Source of the DNA: an uncultured Lachnospiraceae bacterium
Lineage (GTDB): Bacteria; Bacillota; Clostridia; Lachnospirales; Lachnospiraceae
Direction of reading: 5' to 3'
DNA length: 34,469 nt
Assembly (NCBI GenBank): GCA_937891165.1
Contig: CALAEX010000167.1
Span: 1-34,469 of the forward strand
The notes beneath the pieces were generated by a model that saw only the letters and a program-made list of their open reading frames with translations, was not told where the DNA came from and did no database searches. Position 1 is the first letter of the stretch; every line of letters begins with the position of its first letter. Position numbers and translations under genes: made by a program. Shown here piece by piece: positions 24,214-33,371 of the stretch.

Positions 24214-24855
24214 ATGCAGATAAAAAATATTTCTACCGCAGTAATTAAGCGGTTACCCCGTTATTATAGATATTTGGGGGAATTGTTAGAGCATGATGTT
24301 TATCGGATTTCTTCGAAAGAATTAAGTGAAAAAATGGGAGTGACAGCTTCTCAAATTCGTCAAGATTTAAATAATTTTGGTGGTTTTGGACAGCAAGGTT
24401 ATGGGTATCAAGTGGAATATCTTTATGAGGAAATTGGTAAAATATTAGGATTAGATAAAACAAATCAGTTTATTATTTTAGGTGCTGGTAATTTTGGTCG
24501 TGCATTAGCAAAATCCACTGCATTTGAGCAAAGAGGTTTTAAACTAGTTGGATTGTTTGATGTGTCTCCAGAGGTGGTAGGCAATAGTGTACGAGGAATA
24601 CAGGTGCGTCATATCAATGAGCTAGAGCAATTTTTAAAAGAGTATTCGGTAGATATTGCAGCATTGGTAGTACCGGTGGAGGAAGCTCCAAAGTTGGCTG
24701 AAGATGTTGTATCTTTTGGAGTGAAAGCTATTTGGAATTTTGCACCAACGGATTTATCTTTGCCAGAAGATGTGGTATTAGAAAATGTGCATTTAGAGGA
24801 AAGTTTAATGAGACTTTCTTATAAGAAAAAGGCAGCAGAGGAAGCAAAGAAGTAG
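24214..24855 (+). CDS. rex: Redox-sensing transcriptional repressor Rex
   Basis: Dimeric DNA-binding protein that senses the NADH/NAD+ ratio and controls fermentation and electron-transfer genes. The N-terminal winged helix (about 1-80) includes TAVIKRLPRYYRYLGEL and ASQIRQDLNNFGGFGQQGYG; the Rossmann part has ILGAGNFGRAL near 90 and GLFDVSPE, and the C-terminal swapped helix ends LMRLSYKKK. The frame opens at 24148; ATGs at 24208 and 24214 are near, and the latter has AAAGGGGAG at better spacing (213 residues). First gene of a likely operon with acpS and nnrDE. Confidence 0.97.
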   Translation: MQIKNISTAVIKRLPRYYRYLGELLEHDVYRISSKELSEKMGVTASQIRQDLNNFGGFGQQGYGYQVEYLYEEIGKILGLDKTNQFIILGAGNFGRALAKSTAFEQRGFKLVGLFDVSPEVVGNSVRGIQVRHINELEQFLKEYSVDIAALVVPVEEAPKLAEDVVSFGVKAIWNFAPTDLSLPEDVVLENVHLEESLMRLSYKKKAAEEAKK

Positions 24856-24856
24856 T

Positions 24857-25228
24857 ATGATTTTTGGAATAGGAACAGATTTGATTGAAGTAGAACGAGT
24901 AGGTGCTTCTTATCAAAAGGAAGCATTTCGGAATAAAATATATACAGAGCAAGAGCAGAATTTGATTGATGGAAAGGCACAAAAAGCAGCCGGAAACTTT
25001 GCAGTAAAGGAAGCTGTAGTCAAAGCATTTGGTACAGGATTTAGAAAAATTATGCCAATAGAGATAGAGGTTTTAAGAGACGTTTCAGGCAAACCTTATG
25101 TAGTTTTGTATGGAGAAGCAAAAAAAATGCAAGAAGAAGTACAAGTTACGAAAATCCATGTGTCTATTTCTAATACAAGAGAATATGCTACTGCTTATGT
25201 TGTAATGGAGTGTCAAAGTAATGAATAA
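24857..25228 (+). CDS. acpS: Holo-[acyl-carrier-protein] synthase
   Basis: Transfers 4'-phosphopantetheine from CoA to acyl carrier protein in fatty acid synthesis. Visible are the N-terminal GIGTDLIEVERV with the metal Asp, FAVKEAVVKAFGTGFR with the Glu and Lys of the active site, and HVSISNTREYATAYVV at the end. The 123 residues are normal. The start is one base after the rex stop and the 3' end overlaps nnrDE by 8 bases, so the three are co-translated. The acpS-nnr-alr-mazF order is a common Firmicute arrangement. Confidence 0.96.
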   Translation: MIFGIGTDLIEVERVGASYQKEAFRNKIYTEQEQNLIDGKAQKAAGNFAVKEAVVKAFGTGFRKIMPIEIEVLRDVSGKPYVVLYGEAKKMQEEVQVTKIHVSISNTREYATAYVVMECQSNE

Positions 25229-26765
25229 AAAATATGCCTTAAATTCTTTTCAAATGAAAGAGATTGATACATTTACAATAGAACAAATCGGAATTCCATC
25301 TTGTGTTTTGATGGAAAAAGCGGCTATGGCAGTCGTTGCTCATGTAAAAAAAGTATGTTCTAAGGAAAGTAAGATAATAGCAGTATGTGGTTATGGCAAT
25401 AATGGTGGGGACGGTATTGCAGTTGCTAGAATGTTACATATGGAAGGCTATTTCGTAGATATTATCATGGTAGGAGAAGAAAGACGTGCGACAAAAGAAA
25501 CAAAGCAACAGTTGAAAATTGCAGAAAATTTGGGTGTTTCCATACTTCAGAAAGTGCAATTAACAGAATATACTATTATTATAGATGCTATCTTTGGAAT
25601 TGGTCTTACAAGAGAAATCACTGGAGTATTCAAAAAAATAATAGAGGAAATAAATGAAGCTAAAAAAACAGTAGTTTCTGTTGATATTCCTTCTGGTGTT
25701 AGTGCAGACAATGGTACAATTATGGGAGTGGCTGTGAAAGCAGACATAACAGTTACATTTGGATGGGAAAAAATAGGATGTTTAGTATTTCCGGGAGCAG
25801 AATATGCAGGAACTGTTCATATAGAAGAGATTGGATTTGCAACAAGAGGAAATACAGAACTTTCTAGTCGATTCTATTTTGAAAAAAAACCAAAAGATTT
25901 ATTTCCTGTTAGAAAGCAAGATTCCAATAAAGGAACTTATGGAAAAGTTTTGATTATTGCAGGTTCTAAAAATATGTTTGGAGCAGCATATTTTTCGGCA
26001 AAAGCGGCGTATCGTATGGGGGCAGGTTTAGTTCGTATTGTAACAGCAAGAGAAAATAGAGAGATATTACAAAGTCAATTGCCAGAAGCTATTTTAACTA
26101 CTTATGAAACGAAAGAAAATGTCTTATTAGAACAGGATGAAAAGACAATAAAAGAAGCCATTTCTTGGGCAAGTGTTATTTTACTTGGACCAGGGCTTGG
26201 ACGCTCAGCTATCAGTACATCTCTTGTAAAAATAACAATAACACAAACCAGTGTTCCATTAGTAGTAGATGCAGATGGATTGAATATTATTTCAGATATG
26301 ATTTCTGCACAAGTACCAGACAAGACAGATGTGGAAGGCAGAATTACATATTTGGCACAACTTTTGCCAAAAGGAACGATTATAACACCACATAAAAAAG
26401 AATTATCTGTTTTAACAGGAATTCCGTTCGAAAATTTAGTAAATTGTCTCATTGACAGCAGTGTTTCATGTACTTATAATAATGAAATAATTTATGTAAA
26501 AAAAGATGCAAGAACAATTGTGTCTTTTGGAACTTTGGACTATATTAATGTAACAGGAAATGATGGAATGTCAACCGCTGGAAGCGGAGATGTATTAGCT
26601 GGTATGATTGTAGGATTGTTAGCACAAGGTACAGTCCCTTTTATATCAGCAATACTAGGGGTATATTTGCATGGACTATCAGGAGATATTGCTTCAGAAC
26701 AAAAAGGTACTCGTTCCATGATAGCTAGTGATATTCTTGAAATGATTCCAGAAGCATTAAAATAA
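25221..26765 (+). CDS. nnr: Bifunctional NAD(P)H-hydrate epimerase / ADP-dependent dehydratase
   Basis: Repairs damaged (hydrated) NADH and NADPH. The N-terminal YjeF_N domain (about 1-210) has the GYGNNGGDGIAVARML motif; the C-terminal ribokinase-like domain from about 230 has GTYGKVLIIAGSKNMFGAAY, GPGLGRS, VVDADGLNI, TPHKKELSVLTG and the catalytic NDGMSTAGSGDVLAGM near 450. The 514 residues fit the fused form. It overlaps acpS by 8 bases. A small AT-rich hairpin follows at 26780 before alr. All key motifs look intact. Confidence 0.96.
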   Translation: MNKKYALNSFQMKEIDTFTIEQIGIPSCVLMEKAAMAVVAHVKKVCSKESKIIAVCGYGNNGGDGIAVARMLHMEGYFVDIIMVGEERRATKETKQQLKIAENLGVSILQKVQLTEYTIIIDAIFGIGLTREITGVFKKIIEEINEAKKTVVSVDIPSGVSADNGTIMGVAVKADITVTFGWEKIGCLVFPGAEYAGTVHIEEIGFATRGNTELSSRFYFEKKPKDLFPVRKQDSNKGTYGKVLIIAGSKNMFGAAYFSAKAAYRMGAGLVRIVTARENREILQSQLPEAILTTYETKENVLLEQDEKTIKEAISWASVILLGPGLGRSAISTSLVKITITQTSVPLVVDADGLNIISDMISAQVPDKTDVEGRITYLAQLLPKGTIITPHKKELSVLTGIPFENLVNCLIDSSVSCTYNNEIIYVKKDARTIVSFGTLDYINVTGNDGMSTAGSGDVLAGMIVGLLAQGTVPFISAILGVYLHGLSGDIASEQKGTRSMIASDILEMIPEALK

Positions 26766-26779
26766 AAGGTATTTTCACA

Positions 26780-26799
26780 AATCTTTTGAATAAAAGATT
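26780..26799. other. Small perfect hairpin in the nnr-alr gap
   Basis: AATCTTTT and AAAAGATT pair perfectly around a 4-base loop, 15 bases after the nnr stop. It is AT-only apart from one pair and has no clear T run, so any terminator role is weak. Confidence 0.4.
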
Positions 26800-26861
26800 A
26801 AATTGTTTCACAAAAGCTTACATAAAAGATAAAGAATTATGGAAAGGAGCATAGAATTATT

Positions 26862-28040
26862 TTGGATATAGAACAACAATATTTTCGTGTTTGTGCGAAT
26901 ATCTCTTTAGATGCCATTAGAGATAATATAAAAAAAGGAAGGGCATTATTGCCACAGGAAACAAAATTGATGGCAGTAGTAAAAGCAGATGCCTATGGGC
27001 ATGGTGCTGTACCAGTAGCAAAAGCAATTGATGATTTAGTAGATACGTTTGGTGTAGCCATGCCAGAAGAAGGTGTAGAACTTCGGAAAAATGGAATTAC
27101 AAAACCAATTTTAATTCTTGGTTATACGCCACCACAAATGGCAGAGTTAGCAATTCGTTATGATATTATGATGGGAGTATTTCAATCGGAAATTGCAGAG
27201 CAATATAATGAAATTGCAGAGAAATTAAATAAAAAGGCAAAGGTACATATTAAATTAGATACTGGTATGAGCCGAATTGGATATCTTTGTTGTGAAGAAA
27301 GTATAACAGATATAGAAAAGATTGCAAAACTTCCATTTGTAGAAATTGAGGGAATGTATACTCATTTTTCTAAGGCGGATGAAGCGGATAAAACATTTGC
27401 AAGAAACCAGTTTAAGAAGTATATGGAGCTAGCAATGGAATTAGAAAAACGAGGTATTATTATTCCATGTAAGCATGTATGTAATAGTGCTGGAATGATA
27501 GATATTCCAGAAGGCGATTTAAATATGGTACGATTTGGCGTAACCATGTATGGAATGTATCCAACCGATGAGGTAACAAAGGAAAAACTTCCTGTGACAC
27601 CAGCAATGGAGTTAAAAGCACATATTACTTATGTAAAGACACTTCTAGCAGGAGTAGGTATTGGTTATAGTGGAACTTATGTGACGGAAAAGGAAACAAG
27701 AATTGCTACGATATCGGTAGGGTATGGAGATGGTTATCCAAGGGGTCTTTCTGGTATGGGTAGAGTATTGATTCATGGAAAGTCAGCTCCGATTCGGGGA
27801 CGAATTTGTATGGACCAGTGTATGGTAGATGTTACAGAAATTCCAGAAGCAAAACAAGGAGATGTAGTAACTTTAATGGGGCGTGATGGGAATGAATACA
27901 TTTCAGCAGAGGAAATAGGAGAAACCGTAGGAAATTCGTTTCATTATGAAGTTGTTTGTGATATTGGGAAAAGAGTACCAAGAATTTATTATTTAGATAG
28001 TAAACCAATAGAAGTAAAAACATATCTTCCAATGGAATAA
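26862..28040 (+). CDS. alr: Alanine racemase
   Basis: PLP enzyme converting L- to D-alanine for peptidoglycan. Lys41 in AVVKADAYGHGA binds PLP. The second catalytic base is the Tyr in GIGYSGTY near 267, and RFGVTMYGMYP, SVGYGDGYPRGLS and RGRICMDQCMVDVT follow the family order. The start appears to be TTG at 26862, with GGAAAGGAGC 12 or so bases upstream; no ATG lies before residue 37, within the conserved barrel, so TTG is the only sensible start. The 392 residues are normal. mazF follows, as in B. subtilis, but without the antitoxin gene. Confidence 0.95.
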   Translation: MDIEQQYFRVCANISLDAIRDNIKKGRALLPQETKLMAVVKADAYGHGAVPVAKAIDDLVDTFGVAMPEEGVELRKNGITKPILILGYTPPQMAELAIRYDIMMGVFQSEIAEQYNEIAEKLNKKAKVHIKLDTGMSRIGYLCCEESITDIEKIAKLPFVEIEGMYTHFSKADEADKTFARNQFKKYMELAMELEKRGIIIPCKHVCNSAGMIDIPEGDLNMVRFGVTMYGMYPTDEVTKEKLPVTPAMELKAHITYVKTLLAGVGIGYSGTYVTEKETRIATISVGYGDGYPRGLSGMGRVLIHGKSAPIRGRICMDQCMVDVTEIPEAKQGDVVTLMGRDGNEYISAEEIGETVGNSFHYEVVCDIGKRVPRIYYLDSKPIEVKTYLPME

Positions 28041-28050
28041 ATATAAAAAA

Positions 28051-28146
28051 CACTGAAAATTGCAGAATACGTTAGGAAAAAGCAGGGAATACTAGGAAAC
28101 ATAAAGCAGGCTGCTAATACCAAAAAACGGAGTGTGAATTTCAGTG
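28051..28146 (+). promoter_or_regulatory. Inverted repeat covering the mazF start codon
   Basis: CACTGAAAATT (28051-28061) and AATTTCAGTG (28137-28146) are complementary except for one extra base, and the right arm contains the mazF GTG start. In a read-through alr-mazF mRNA this could limit initiation at mazF (inference). Confidence 0.4.
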
Positions 28147-28488
28147 ATAATTCGACGAGGAGATATTTTTTATGCAGATTTAAGACCAGTAGTTGGTTCG
28201 GAACAGGGTGGGATTCGCCCAGTCTTAGTTGTACAAAATGATGTAGGTAATCGGCATAGTCCAACAGTGATTGTAGCTGCCATTACATCAAAAATGCATA
28301 AGGCAAAATTGCCAACGCATATAGAATTATCGAAAAGATATGGAATCGAGAAAGATTCTGTGATATTATTAGAACAGGTCCGAACAATTGACAAGTCGAG
28401 ACTTCGGGAAAAAGTATGTCATCTTGACCAAGAAATTTTGTCAAGTGTGAACCAAGCATTACTTGTTAGTTTTGCACTAGATACATAG
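28144..28488 (+). CDS. mazF: MazF/PemK-family endoribonuclease (EndoA-like)
   Basis: Single-strand RNA-cleaving toxin of the MazF family. MIIRRGDIFYADLRPVVGSE, then QGGIRPVLVVQNDVGNR, TVIVAAITSK, and SVILLEQVRTIDKSRL match B. subtilis NdoA closely in order. The 114 residues are complete. The start is GTG with GGAG about 11 bases upstream, and the start lies in a stem. No antitoxin gene fits in the 103-base gap after alr, and none is seen downstream. It is followed by a CorC/HlyC gene. Confidence 0.94.
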   Translation: MIIRRGDIFYADLRPVVGSEQGGIRPVLVVQNDVGNRHSPTVIVAAITSKMHKAKLPTHIELSKRYGIEKDSVILLEQVRTIDKSRLREKVCHLDQEILSSVNQALLVSFALDT

Positions 28489-28525
28489 GGGCAAGTTGAC
28501 AAAAGGAGAAAAGGAGAAATTTTTT

Positions 28526-29872
28526 ATGGATGGAATTCCCATAAATGCAATCGTGTGGTTTTTCGGTTTAATTGTATGGAATGCAATCATAGAGGCAATG
28601 ATTACTGCATTAGATGGCGTAAATGAAGTAAGTTTAGAGAAAAAAACGGAAGAAGGAAGTACAAGAGCAAAATTGGTGTTATGGTTGTTAGACCATCACC
28701 GCAGGTACATAACTGTAACTGATTTTATTCGTATTGTATCTATTGCTGGAATGACAATTATTTATATTCGTTATTTTTTGAATGGAATTAGTTCTTTTAT
28801 TAAAGTGAGCATAACGCAACAGCCAATCTTAATTACGATATTAACTGTTCTTGCCACGATATTTGTTATTATGATAGTAGAATTATTTTCTATAAAATTG
28901 CCAAAAAAGATGGCATTTGAAAATGCAGATAATTTTGCTTGTTGTACAGCAAAATTGTTGCGGTTCTTAATGATTGTATTTGCACCATTTGCTTGGATAG
29001 TAGAAATAATTACAGTAGGAATATTGAAAGTGCTTCATATTAAAGCATCAGAAGAAGAGATAGTAACAGAAGAAGAATTACTTTCTACGGTAACAGAGGC
29101 ACAAGAAAGTGGTGTTTTAGAAGCAGAAGAAGCAGAAATGATTCATAATATTTTTGAATTTGATGCAAAGACAGTCAGTGATATTATGACACATCGAAAA
29201 CATATGGTAGCAATCAATGCAGAAATGACAATAGAGGAAGCCATGCAGTTTATGATGAAAGCGGCATATTCTCGTTTTCCATTATATGAAGAGACAATCG
29301 AAAATATTATTGGTGTTTTATATTTAAAAGATGTAACGAGAGTTTATTTTTCTGAAAATGCTGATAAAATAAAAAATGGGAAAGTTCGTAGTCTTTCTAG
29401 AAAACCATATTTTGTACCAGATACTCAAAGTTTAGATGTATTATTTCATGATATGCAAAAGAAAAAAATTCATATGGCGGTTGCGATTGATGAATATGGA
29501 CAAACTGCTGGACTTATAACAATGGAAGATATTGTAGAAGAAATTGTTGGAGATATTCAAGATGAGTACGATAGTGAAGAAGAAGATGTTTTATTAAATG
29601 CAGATGGTAGTATGCTTGTAAAAGGGATTACCAGTTTAGTAGACCTATTTGAATTGTTAGAGCTTGATATAGAAGAGGAAGAATTTGAAACACTAAATGG
29701 ATTGATGGTTTCAGAATTGGGACATATTCCTGTAGAAGGGGAGCAATTTAGTATGGAATACCGAGGTTGTCAAATGGAAATTGTAGAAGTAAAAAATAAA
29801 ATGATTTCCTTGGCAAAAGTGCGTAAACTTCCAAAGGAAGAAGAAGTAATAGAGCAGAAAGAAGCGGAATAA
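28526..29872 (+). CDS. CNNM/CorC-HlyC family membrane protein with CBS pair
   Basis: Likely cation (magnesium) transport or homeostasis protein of the hemolysin C type. The N-terminal DUF21 membrane domain has helices at about 6-24, 72-92, 100-125 and 155-170; then EEEIVTEEELLSTVTEAQES, a CBS pair (about 205-325, VSDIMTHRKHMVAINAE and AIDEYGQTAGLITMEDIVEE), and a C-terminal CorC/HlyC domain (about 355-435). A TTG at 28496 extends the frame, but the ATG at 28526 has AAAGGAG correctly spaced, giving 448 residues. rlmH starts 2 bases after its stop, so the two are coupled. Confidence 0.93.
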   Translation: MDGIPINAIVWFFGLIVWNAIIEAMITALDGVNEVSLEKKTEEGSTRAKLVLWLLDHHRRYITVTDFIRIVSIAGMTIIYIRYFLNGISSFIKVSITQQPILITILTVLATIFVIMIVELFSIKLPKKMAFENADNFACCTAKLLRFLMIVFAPFAWIVEIITVGILKVLHIKASEEEIVTEEELLSTVTEAQESGVLEAEEAEMIHNIFEFDAKTVSDIMTHRKHMVAINAEMTIEEAMQFMMKAAYSRFPLYEETIENIIGVLYLKDVTRVYFSENADKIKNGKVRSLSRKPYFVPDTQSLDVLFHDMQKKKIHMAVAIDEYGQTAGLITMEDIVEEIVGDIQDEYDSEEEDVLLNADGSMLVKGITSLVDLFELLELDIEEEEFETLNGLMVSELGHIPVEGEQFSMEYRGCQMEIVEVKNKMISLAKVRKLPKEEEVIEQKEAE

Positions 29873-29874
29873 AA

Positions 29875-30354
29875 ATGAAAATTACCATTTTATGTGTTGG
29901 AAAAGTAAAAGAAAAATATTTTACTGGTGCAATTGAAGAATATGCGAAACGATTGTCTAGATATTGTAAGTTAGAAATAATAGAAGTAGCTGATGAAAAA
30001 ACACCAGATGGGGCATCTAGTACATTAGAAGAACAAATTAAGCAAAAAGAAGGAGAACGCCTACTAAAATATATTCCAGAAGATGCATATGTTTGTGTAC
30101 TTGCAATAGAGGGAAAACAATTAACTTCCGAACAATTATCAGAAAAAATTGGAGAACTTGGAGTACGAGGAGTTAGCCATATTGTATTTATTATAGGTGG
30201 TTCTTTAGGACTTTGGGATGCAGTAATTAAAAAAGCAGATTTTTTACTTAGTTTTTCTAAAATGACATTTCCGCATCAATTGATGCGAGTTGTGTTACTA
30301 GAGCAGATTTATCGTGGATATCGAATTTTACAAGGAGAGCCATATCATAAGTGA
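29875..30354 (+). CDS. rlmH: 23S rRNA (pseudouridine1915-N3)-methyltransferase
   Basis: SPOUT-class methyltransferase that modifies pseudouridine 1915 in helix 69 of 23S rRNA on assembled ribosomes. Visible are ITILCVGKVKEKYF at the start, IGGSLGLWDAV for the knot, and the C-terminal MTFPHQLMRVVLLEQIYRGY with ILQGEPYHK. The 159 residues are exactly the family length. It starts 2 bases after the upstream stop codon and is followed by a terminator at 30361, closing the unit. Confidence 0.96.
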   Translation: MKITILCVGKVKEKYFTGAIEEYAKRLSRYCKLEIIEVADEKTPDGASSTLEEQIKQKEGERLLKYIPEDAYVCVLAIEGKQLTSEQLSEKIGELGVRGVSHIVFIIGGSLGLWDAVIKKADFLLSFSKMTFPHQLMRVVLLEQIYRGYRILQGEPYHK

Positions 30355-30360
30355 AAAATA

Positions 30361-30411
30361 GGGGTTGTTGCAAAATAAAGTCAATATTATTCTGTAACAG
30401 CCTCTTGTTTT
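30361..30411 (+). terminator. Intrinsic terminator after rlmH
   Basis: GGGGTTGTTGCA pairs with TGTAACAGCCTC (12 pairs including three G-T) around a 20-base loop, followed by TTGTTTT. It starts 6 bases after the rlmH stop. Confidence 0.75.
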
Positions 30412-30431
30412 ATAAAAGAGAGGATTAGTAT

Positions 30432-32432
30432 ATGAGGTTAACAGAAAAAGAAAAAATCCAATATCAAGAAATGCTTAAAATGTGGGATGCTTTGGAATTG
30501 ACAGAAAAGAATCGTAAATTGGCAGAACAGTATATGGGGATAAGACAGCCAGAAAATGTAGAATTGTTAAAAGAAGTAGAATATCAAAATTTGAGAAAAG
30601 ACTGGATGAATGAAAATCGTTGGAAATGTGTAGATTATCTTAAATATTGTAGAGGAAAAAATAAAGGAGAAGAAGCAAAGCGTTATATACGTTTTGTAAT
30701 AGCTGTCGGAGGTTCTACTGCTTATTATGTTTTAGTCTTTCATGAATATGAATATTTGAATAAAAGTAATATTTTTCTATATTTAACAAGAGAGCAATGG
30801 GTAGCTTTGAAAGCAGAAGATTTGGCGTGGAATGTTTCTCGTTTAAATGATATTACAAATAGAATGGACGAAACAAGTCCAGATATTTTAAGAGAAGCAA
30901 TGAAATTATGTTATGGAGAAGAGATAAATGCAAAATTATTAATTGCAGGACTTAGTTTGTACTATACAACTCCAATAACAATACAAGAAAATCTCTCGAA
31001 AGAAAAGCAACTATTAAAAGAACAAATAGAAGAAACAATAGAGTTTATGATACATAGTTTTGTTGTAACAATACCACAAATGGTAACAGAAGGAGAATTT
31101 TCAGTAGAAGATATTCAGAAATTAAAAAATTTTATAGAAGAGTCAGAAGAATGTTTGGATTTCATCTCCATTTCTAAAATTTTAAAAGATAAAAAATATA
31201 ATACCTATTGGATTACGTTATTTTCATCTTGTATATTTTTAGCAATTAGGCATTCTAAGAAATTTTTAAACTGTTTGAAATTAACTATGCTTATGGATGC
31301 AGAAAATAAAAAAGAGGAACAGTATACAACATTAAATAGTTGTCTGTATATTCATAATAGAAAATGGTTTAATGAACATATTAGTATGTTAGAAGAGCAA
31401 CTTCCGATAGAAATAGAGTCGTATTTGATTTGGTGTGAAAAAAATGAAGTGGGAGAAGCAATCAAAAGAATTTCCTCTAAATATCCAGAAAAAATCAAAC
31501 AAGTAAGGGATAATATGACTGTAGAGGAATTTTTATATTTACTACATTGGGTGAAAGTAGGAAATTTAGGATTATATGAGGAATTAAGAAGTTCTTTTAA
31601 AGAAGAATATTTGATAAAGATAGCTTATGAAATAGTAGGAAATTGGGGAATAGGGTGCAAAGTGGCACAGAAATATTTACTTGGAGAAGTACAAGGAGAT
31701 GAGATATATCCATTTGTAGAAAAGTGGCGTAAAAACGCTTTGATTACAGTTAATACAGAGAAAAAAATTATTTCTTTGAAAAAAAGTGGAAATGAATCGA
31801 TACATCAACGAGCAGTTGTTTTAATGGCGGTGCTTTTAAAGAAAGACTTTTTTGTTGATTATTGGATAGAAGAAGGTAAAAATATTTTATCAGATAAAGA
31901 ACAGTTCATGTCTATGGTTCAAATTCTTTCACAAGAAAAAGTTCCTATAAGTTATCAGATAGAATTATTAGCCGAAATATATAACTATTGTAAGGATAAT
32001 GATGTAGAAAAAGAACTATTTTTTAATCATTGTATAGAAGTATTTATGTCTAATAAAAAAGAATGGGAACAGGAAGTGATAACGGCATCTAAAAATGGAG
32101 TGATAGAAGTACGTTTGTTTTGTATTCAGTTGTTAAATGCTCTTTGGGAAGAATATAAAGGGTTTTTAATTGATTGTGTAGAAGACCAAGGAAAAACAGT
32201 ACAATACTTACTTATTGATATTTGTGCGAGTCATAAGGACTGGGAAAACGATATGAAAGAATTGTTATATTCACAAACAGTAGAAGAACGTGAGGTAGCA
32301 ATACGGGTGCTTGTAAAATGGGGTGTAGAGAACTATCGTGAAGAATTATTAAAAGTATTAGAAAAAGATAAAAGTATGAAATTAAAAAAGTTAATCAAAC
32401 ATTATTTGAAAATATCAGAAGACATTGTATAG
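30432..32432 (+). CDS. Large helical-repeat protein of unknown function
   Basis: 666 residues with no family I recognise. It is almost entirely alpha-helical, with many short amphipathic helices; the C-terminal 200 residues (VITASKNGVIEVRLFCIQLL; TVEEREVAIRVLVKWGVENY) look HEAT-like. Several sections are rich in Glu and Lys. There is no signal peptide; one segment (about 260-285, TYWITLFSSCIFLAIRHSKK) is hydrophobic but more likely a buried helix. It has GAGAGGA upstream of the ATG and lies between rlmH and the PfkB kinase without a functional link. A scaffold or binding protein is plausible, but that is inference. Confidence 0.7.
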   Translation: MRLTEKEKIQYQEMLKMWDALELTEKNRKLAEQYMGIRQPENVELLKEVEYQNLRKDWMNENRWKCVDYLKYCRGKNKGEEAKRYIRFVIAVGGSTAYYVLVFHEYEYLNKSNIFLYLTREQWVALKAEDLAWNVSRLNDITNRMDETSPDILREAMKLCYGEEINAKLLIAGLSLYYTTPITIQENLSKEKQLLKEQIEETIEFMIHSFVVTIPQMVTEGEFSVEDIQKLKNFIEESEECLDFISISKILKDKKYNTYWITLFSSCIFLAIRHSKKFLNCLKLTMLMDAENKKEEQYTTLNSCLYIHNRKWFNEHISMLEEQLPIEIESYLIWCEKNEVGEAIKRISSKYPEKIKQVRDNMTVEEFLYLLHWVKVGNLGLYEELRSSFKEEYLIKIAYEIVGNWGIGCKVAQKYLLGEVQGDEIYPFVEKWRKNALITVNTEKKIISLKKSGNESIHQRAVVLMAVLLKKDFFVDYWIEEGKNILSDKEQFMSMVQILSQEKVPISYQIELLAEIYNYCKDNDVEKELFFNHCIEVFMSNKKEWEQEVITASKNGVIEVRLFCIQLLNALWEEYKGFLIDCVEDQGKTVQYLLIDICASHKDWENDMKELLYSQTVEEREVAIRVLVKWGVENYREELLKVLEKDKSMKLKKLIKHYLKISEDIV

Positions 32433-32468
32433 TATTAGAAGCAATAAAAGCAGTAACAGGAGGAATTT

Positions 32469-33371
32469 ATGATTTATACATTAACAATGAATCCATCCTT
32501 AGATTATATTGTGGATGTGGAACAATTTCATGTTGGTCTTACCAATAGAACAACAAAAGAACAGATATTTCCTGGAGGAAAAGGCTTTAATGTATCTATG
32601 GTTTTGAAGAATTTAGGAATGGAGAATACAGCACTTGGATTTGTTGCTGGCTTTACAGGAGAAGAAATTGTACGTAGAATGCAAGAAACAGGAGTAATGT
32701 GTGAATTTATTCAAGTAGAAAATGGCATTTCTCGTATCAATATAAAGCTTCGGACAATGGATGGTACAGAAATCAATGGTATAGGACCACAACTTACGAA
32801 GAAACATCTTGAAATTCTTTATAAGAGATTAGAATGTTTAAATAAAGAAGATATTTTGGTATTAGCTGGAAGTGTACCAAAAACAGTCCCTTCCAGTTTT
32901 TATGCAGATGTTACAAGGTGGATGACAGAACGAGGTGTGAACGTAGTAGTAGACGCTTCTGGAGCATTGTTAAAACAGGTACTTCCTTGTCAACCATTTT
33001 TAATAAAGCCAAATCGTCAGGAATTGTCAGAATTTTTTGGGGTAGACCTTTTGATGGAAACATCAGAAGTAGTAACATATGCAAAGAAGTTACAAGAACA
33101 AGGAGCAAGAAATGTAGTTGTATCACTAGGCGGGGATGGTGCAATTCTGCTTTCTGAAGAGGGAGAAATTTATAAGCAAGATGCACCAAAAGGAAAAGTG
33201 GTTAACTCTGTTGGTGCAGGAGATTCGATGGTAGCAGGATTTTTATACGGATATGAAACGTATCATGACTATCAAAAAGCACTTAGTTATGGTTTGGCAG
33301 CAGGAAGTGCTAGTGCATTTTCGGAACAGTTTGCAACAAAAGAAGAAGTAGAGCGATATGTAATATTATAA
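32469..33371 (+). CDS. PfkB-family sugar-phosphate kinase, probably 1-phosphofructokinase
   Basis: Phosphorylates a hexose phosphate, most likely fructose-1-phosphate to the 1,6-bisphosphate. MIYTLTMNPSLDYIV, the substrate motif FPGGKGFNVSMVLKNLG, IKPNRQELSEFFG, NVVVSLGGDGAILL and the anion-hole and catalytic NSVGAGDSMVAGF near 246 fit FruK/LacC proteins. The start follows AGGAGG. Typical partners fruR and fruA are not adjacent. The protein ends abruptly in EEVERYVIL*, and its TAA overlaps the stop of the converging gene. The last residues may be native or may be set by a junction at this point. Confidence 0.9.
   Translation: MIYTLTMNPSLDYIVDVEQFHVGLTNRTTKEQIFPGGKGFNVSMVLKNLGMENTALGFVAGFTGEEIVRRMQETGVMCEFIQVENGISRINIKLRTMDGTEINGIGPQLTKKHLEILYKRLECLNKEDILVLAGSVPKTVPSSFYADVTRWMTERGVNVVVDASGALLKQVLPCQPFLIKPNRQELSEFFGVDLLMETSEVVTYAKKLQEQGARNVVVSLGGDGAILLSEEGEIYKQDAPKGKVVNSVGAGDSMVAGFLYGYETYHDYQKALSYGLAAGSASAFSEQFATKEEVERYVIL

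Noticed and set aside
26102..26452. Minus-strand open frame opposite nnr
   Set aside because: Antisense to conserved residues of the dehydratase domain, with no ribosome site or known motif.
32469..33371. pfkB kinase as a truncated pseudogene
   Set aside because: All catalytic motifs are present and 300 residues is near the family length; only the last few residues might be affected by a junction.
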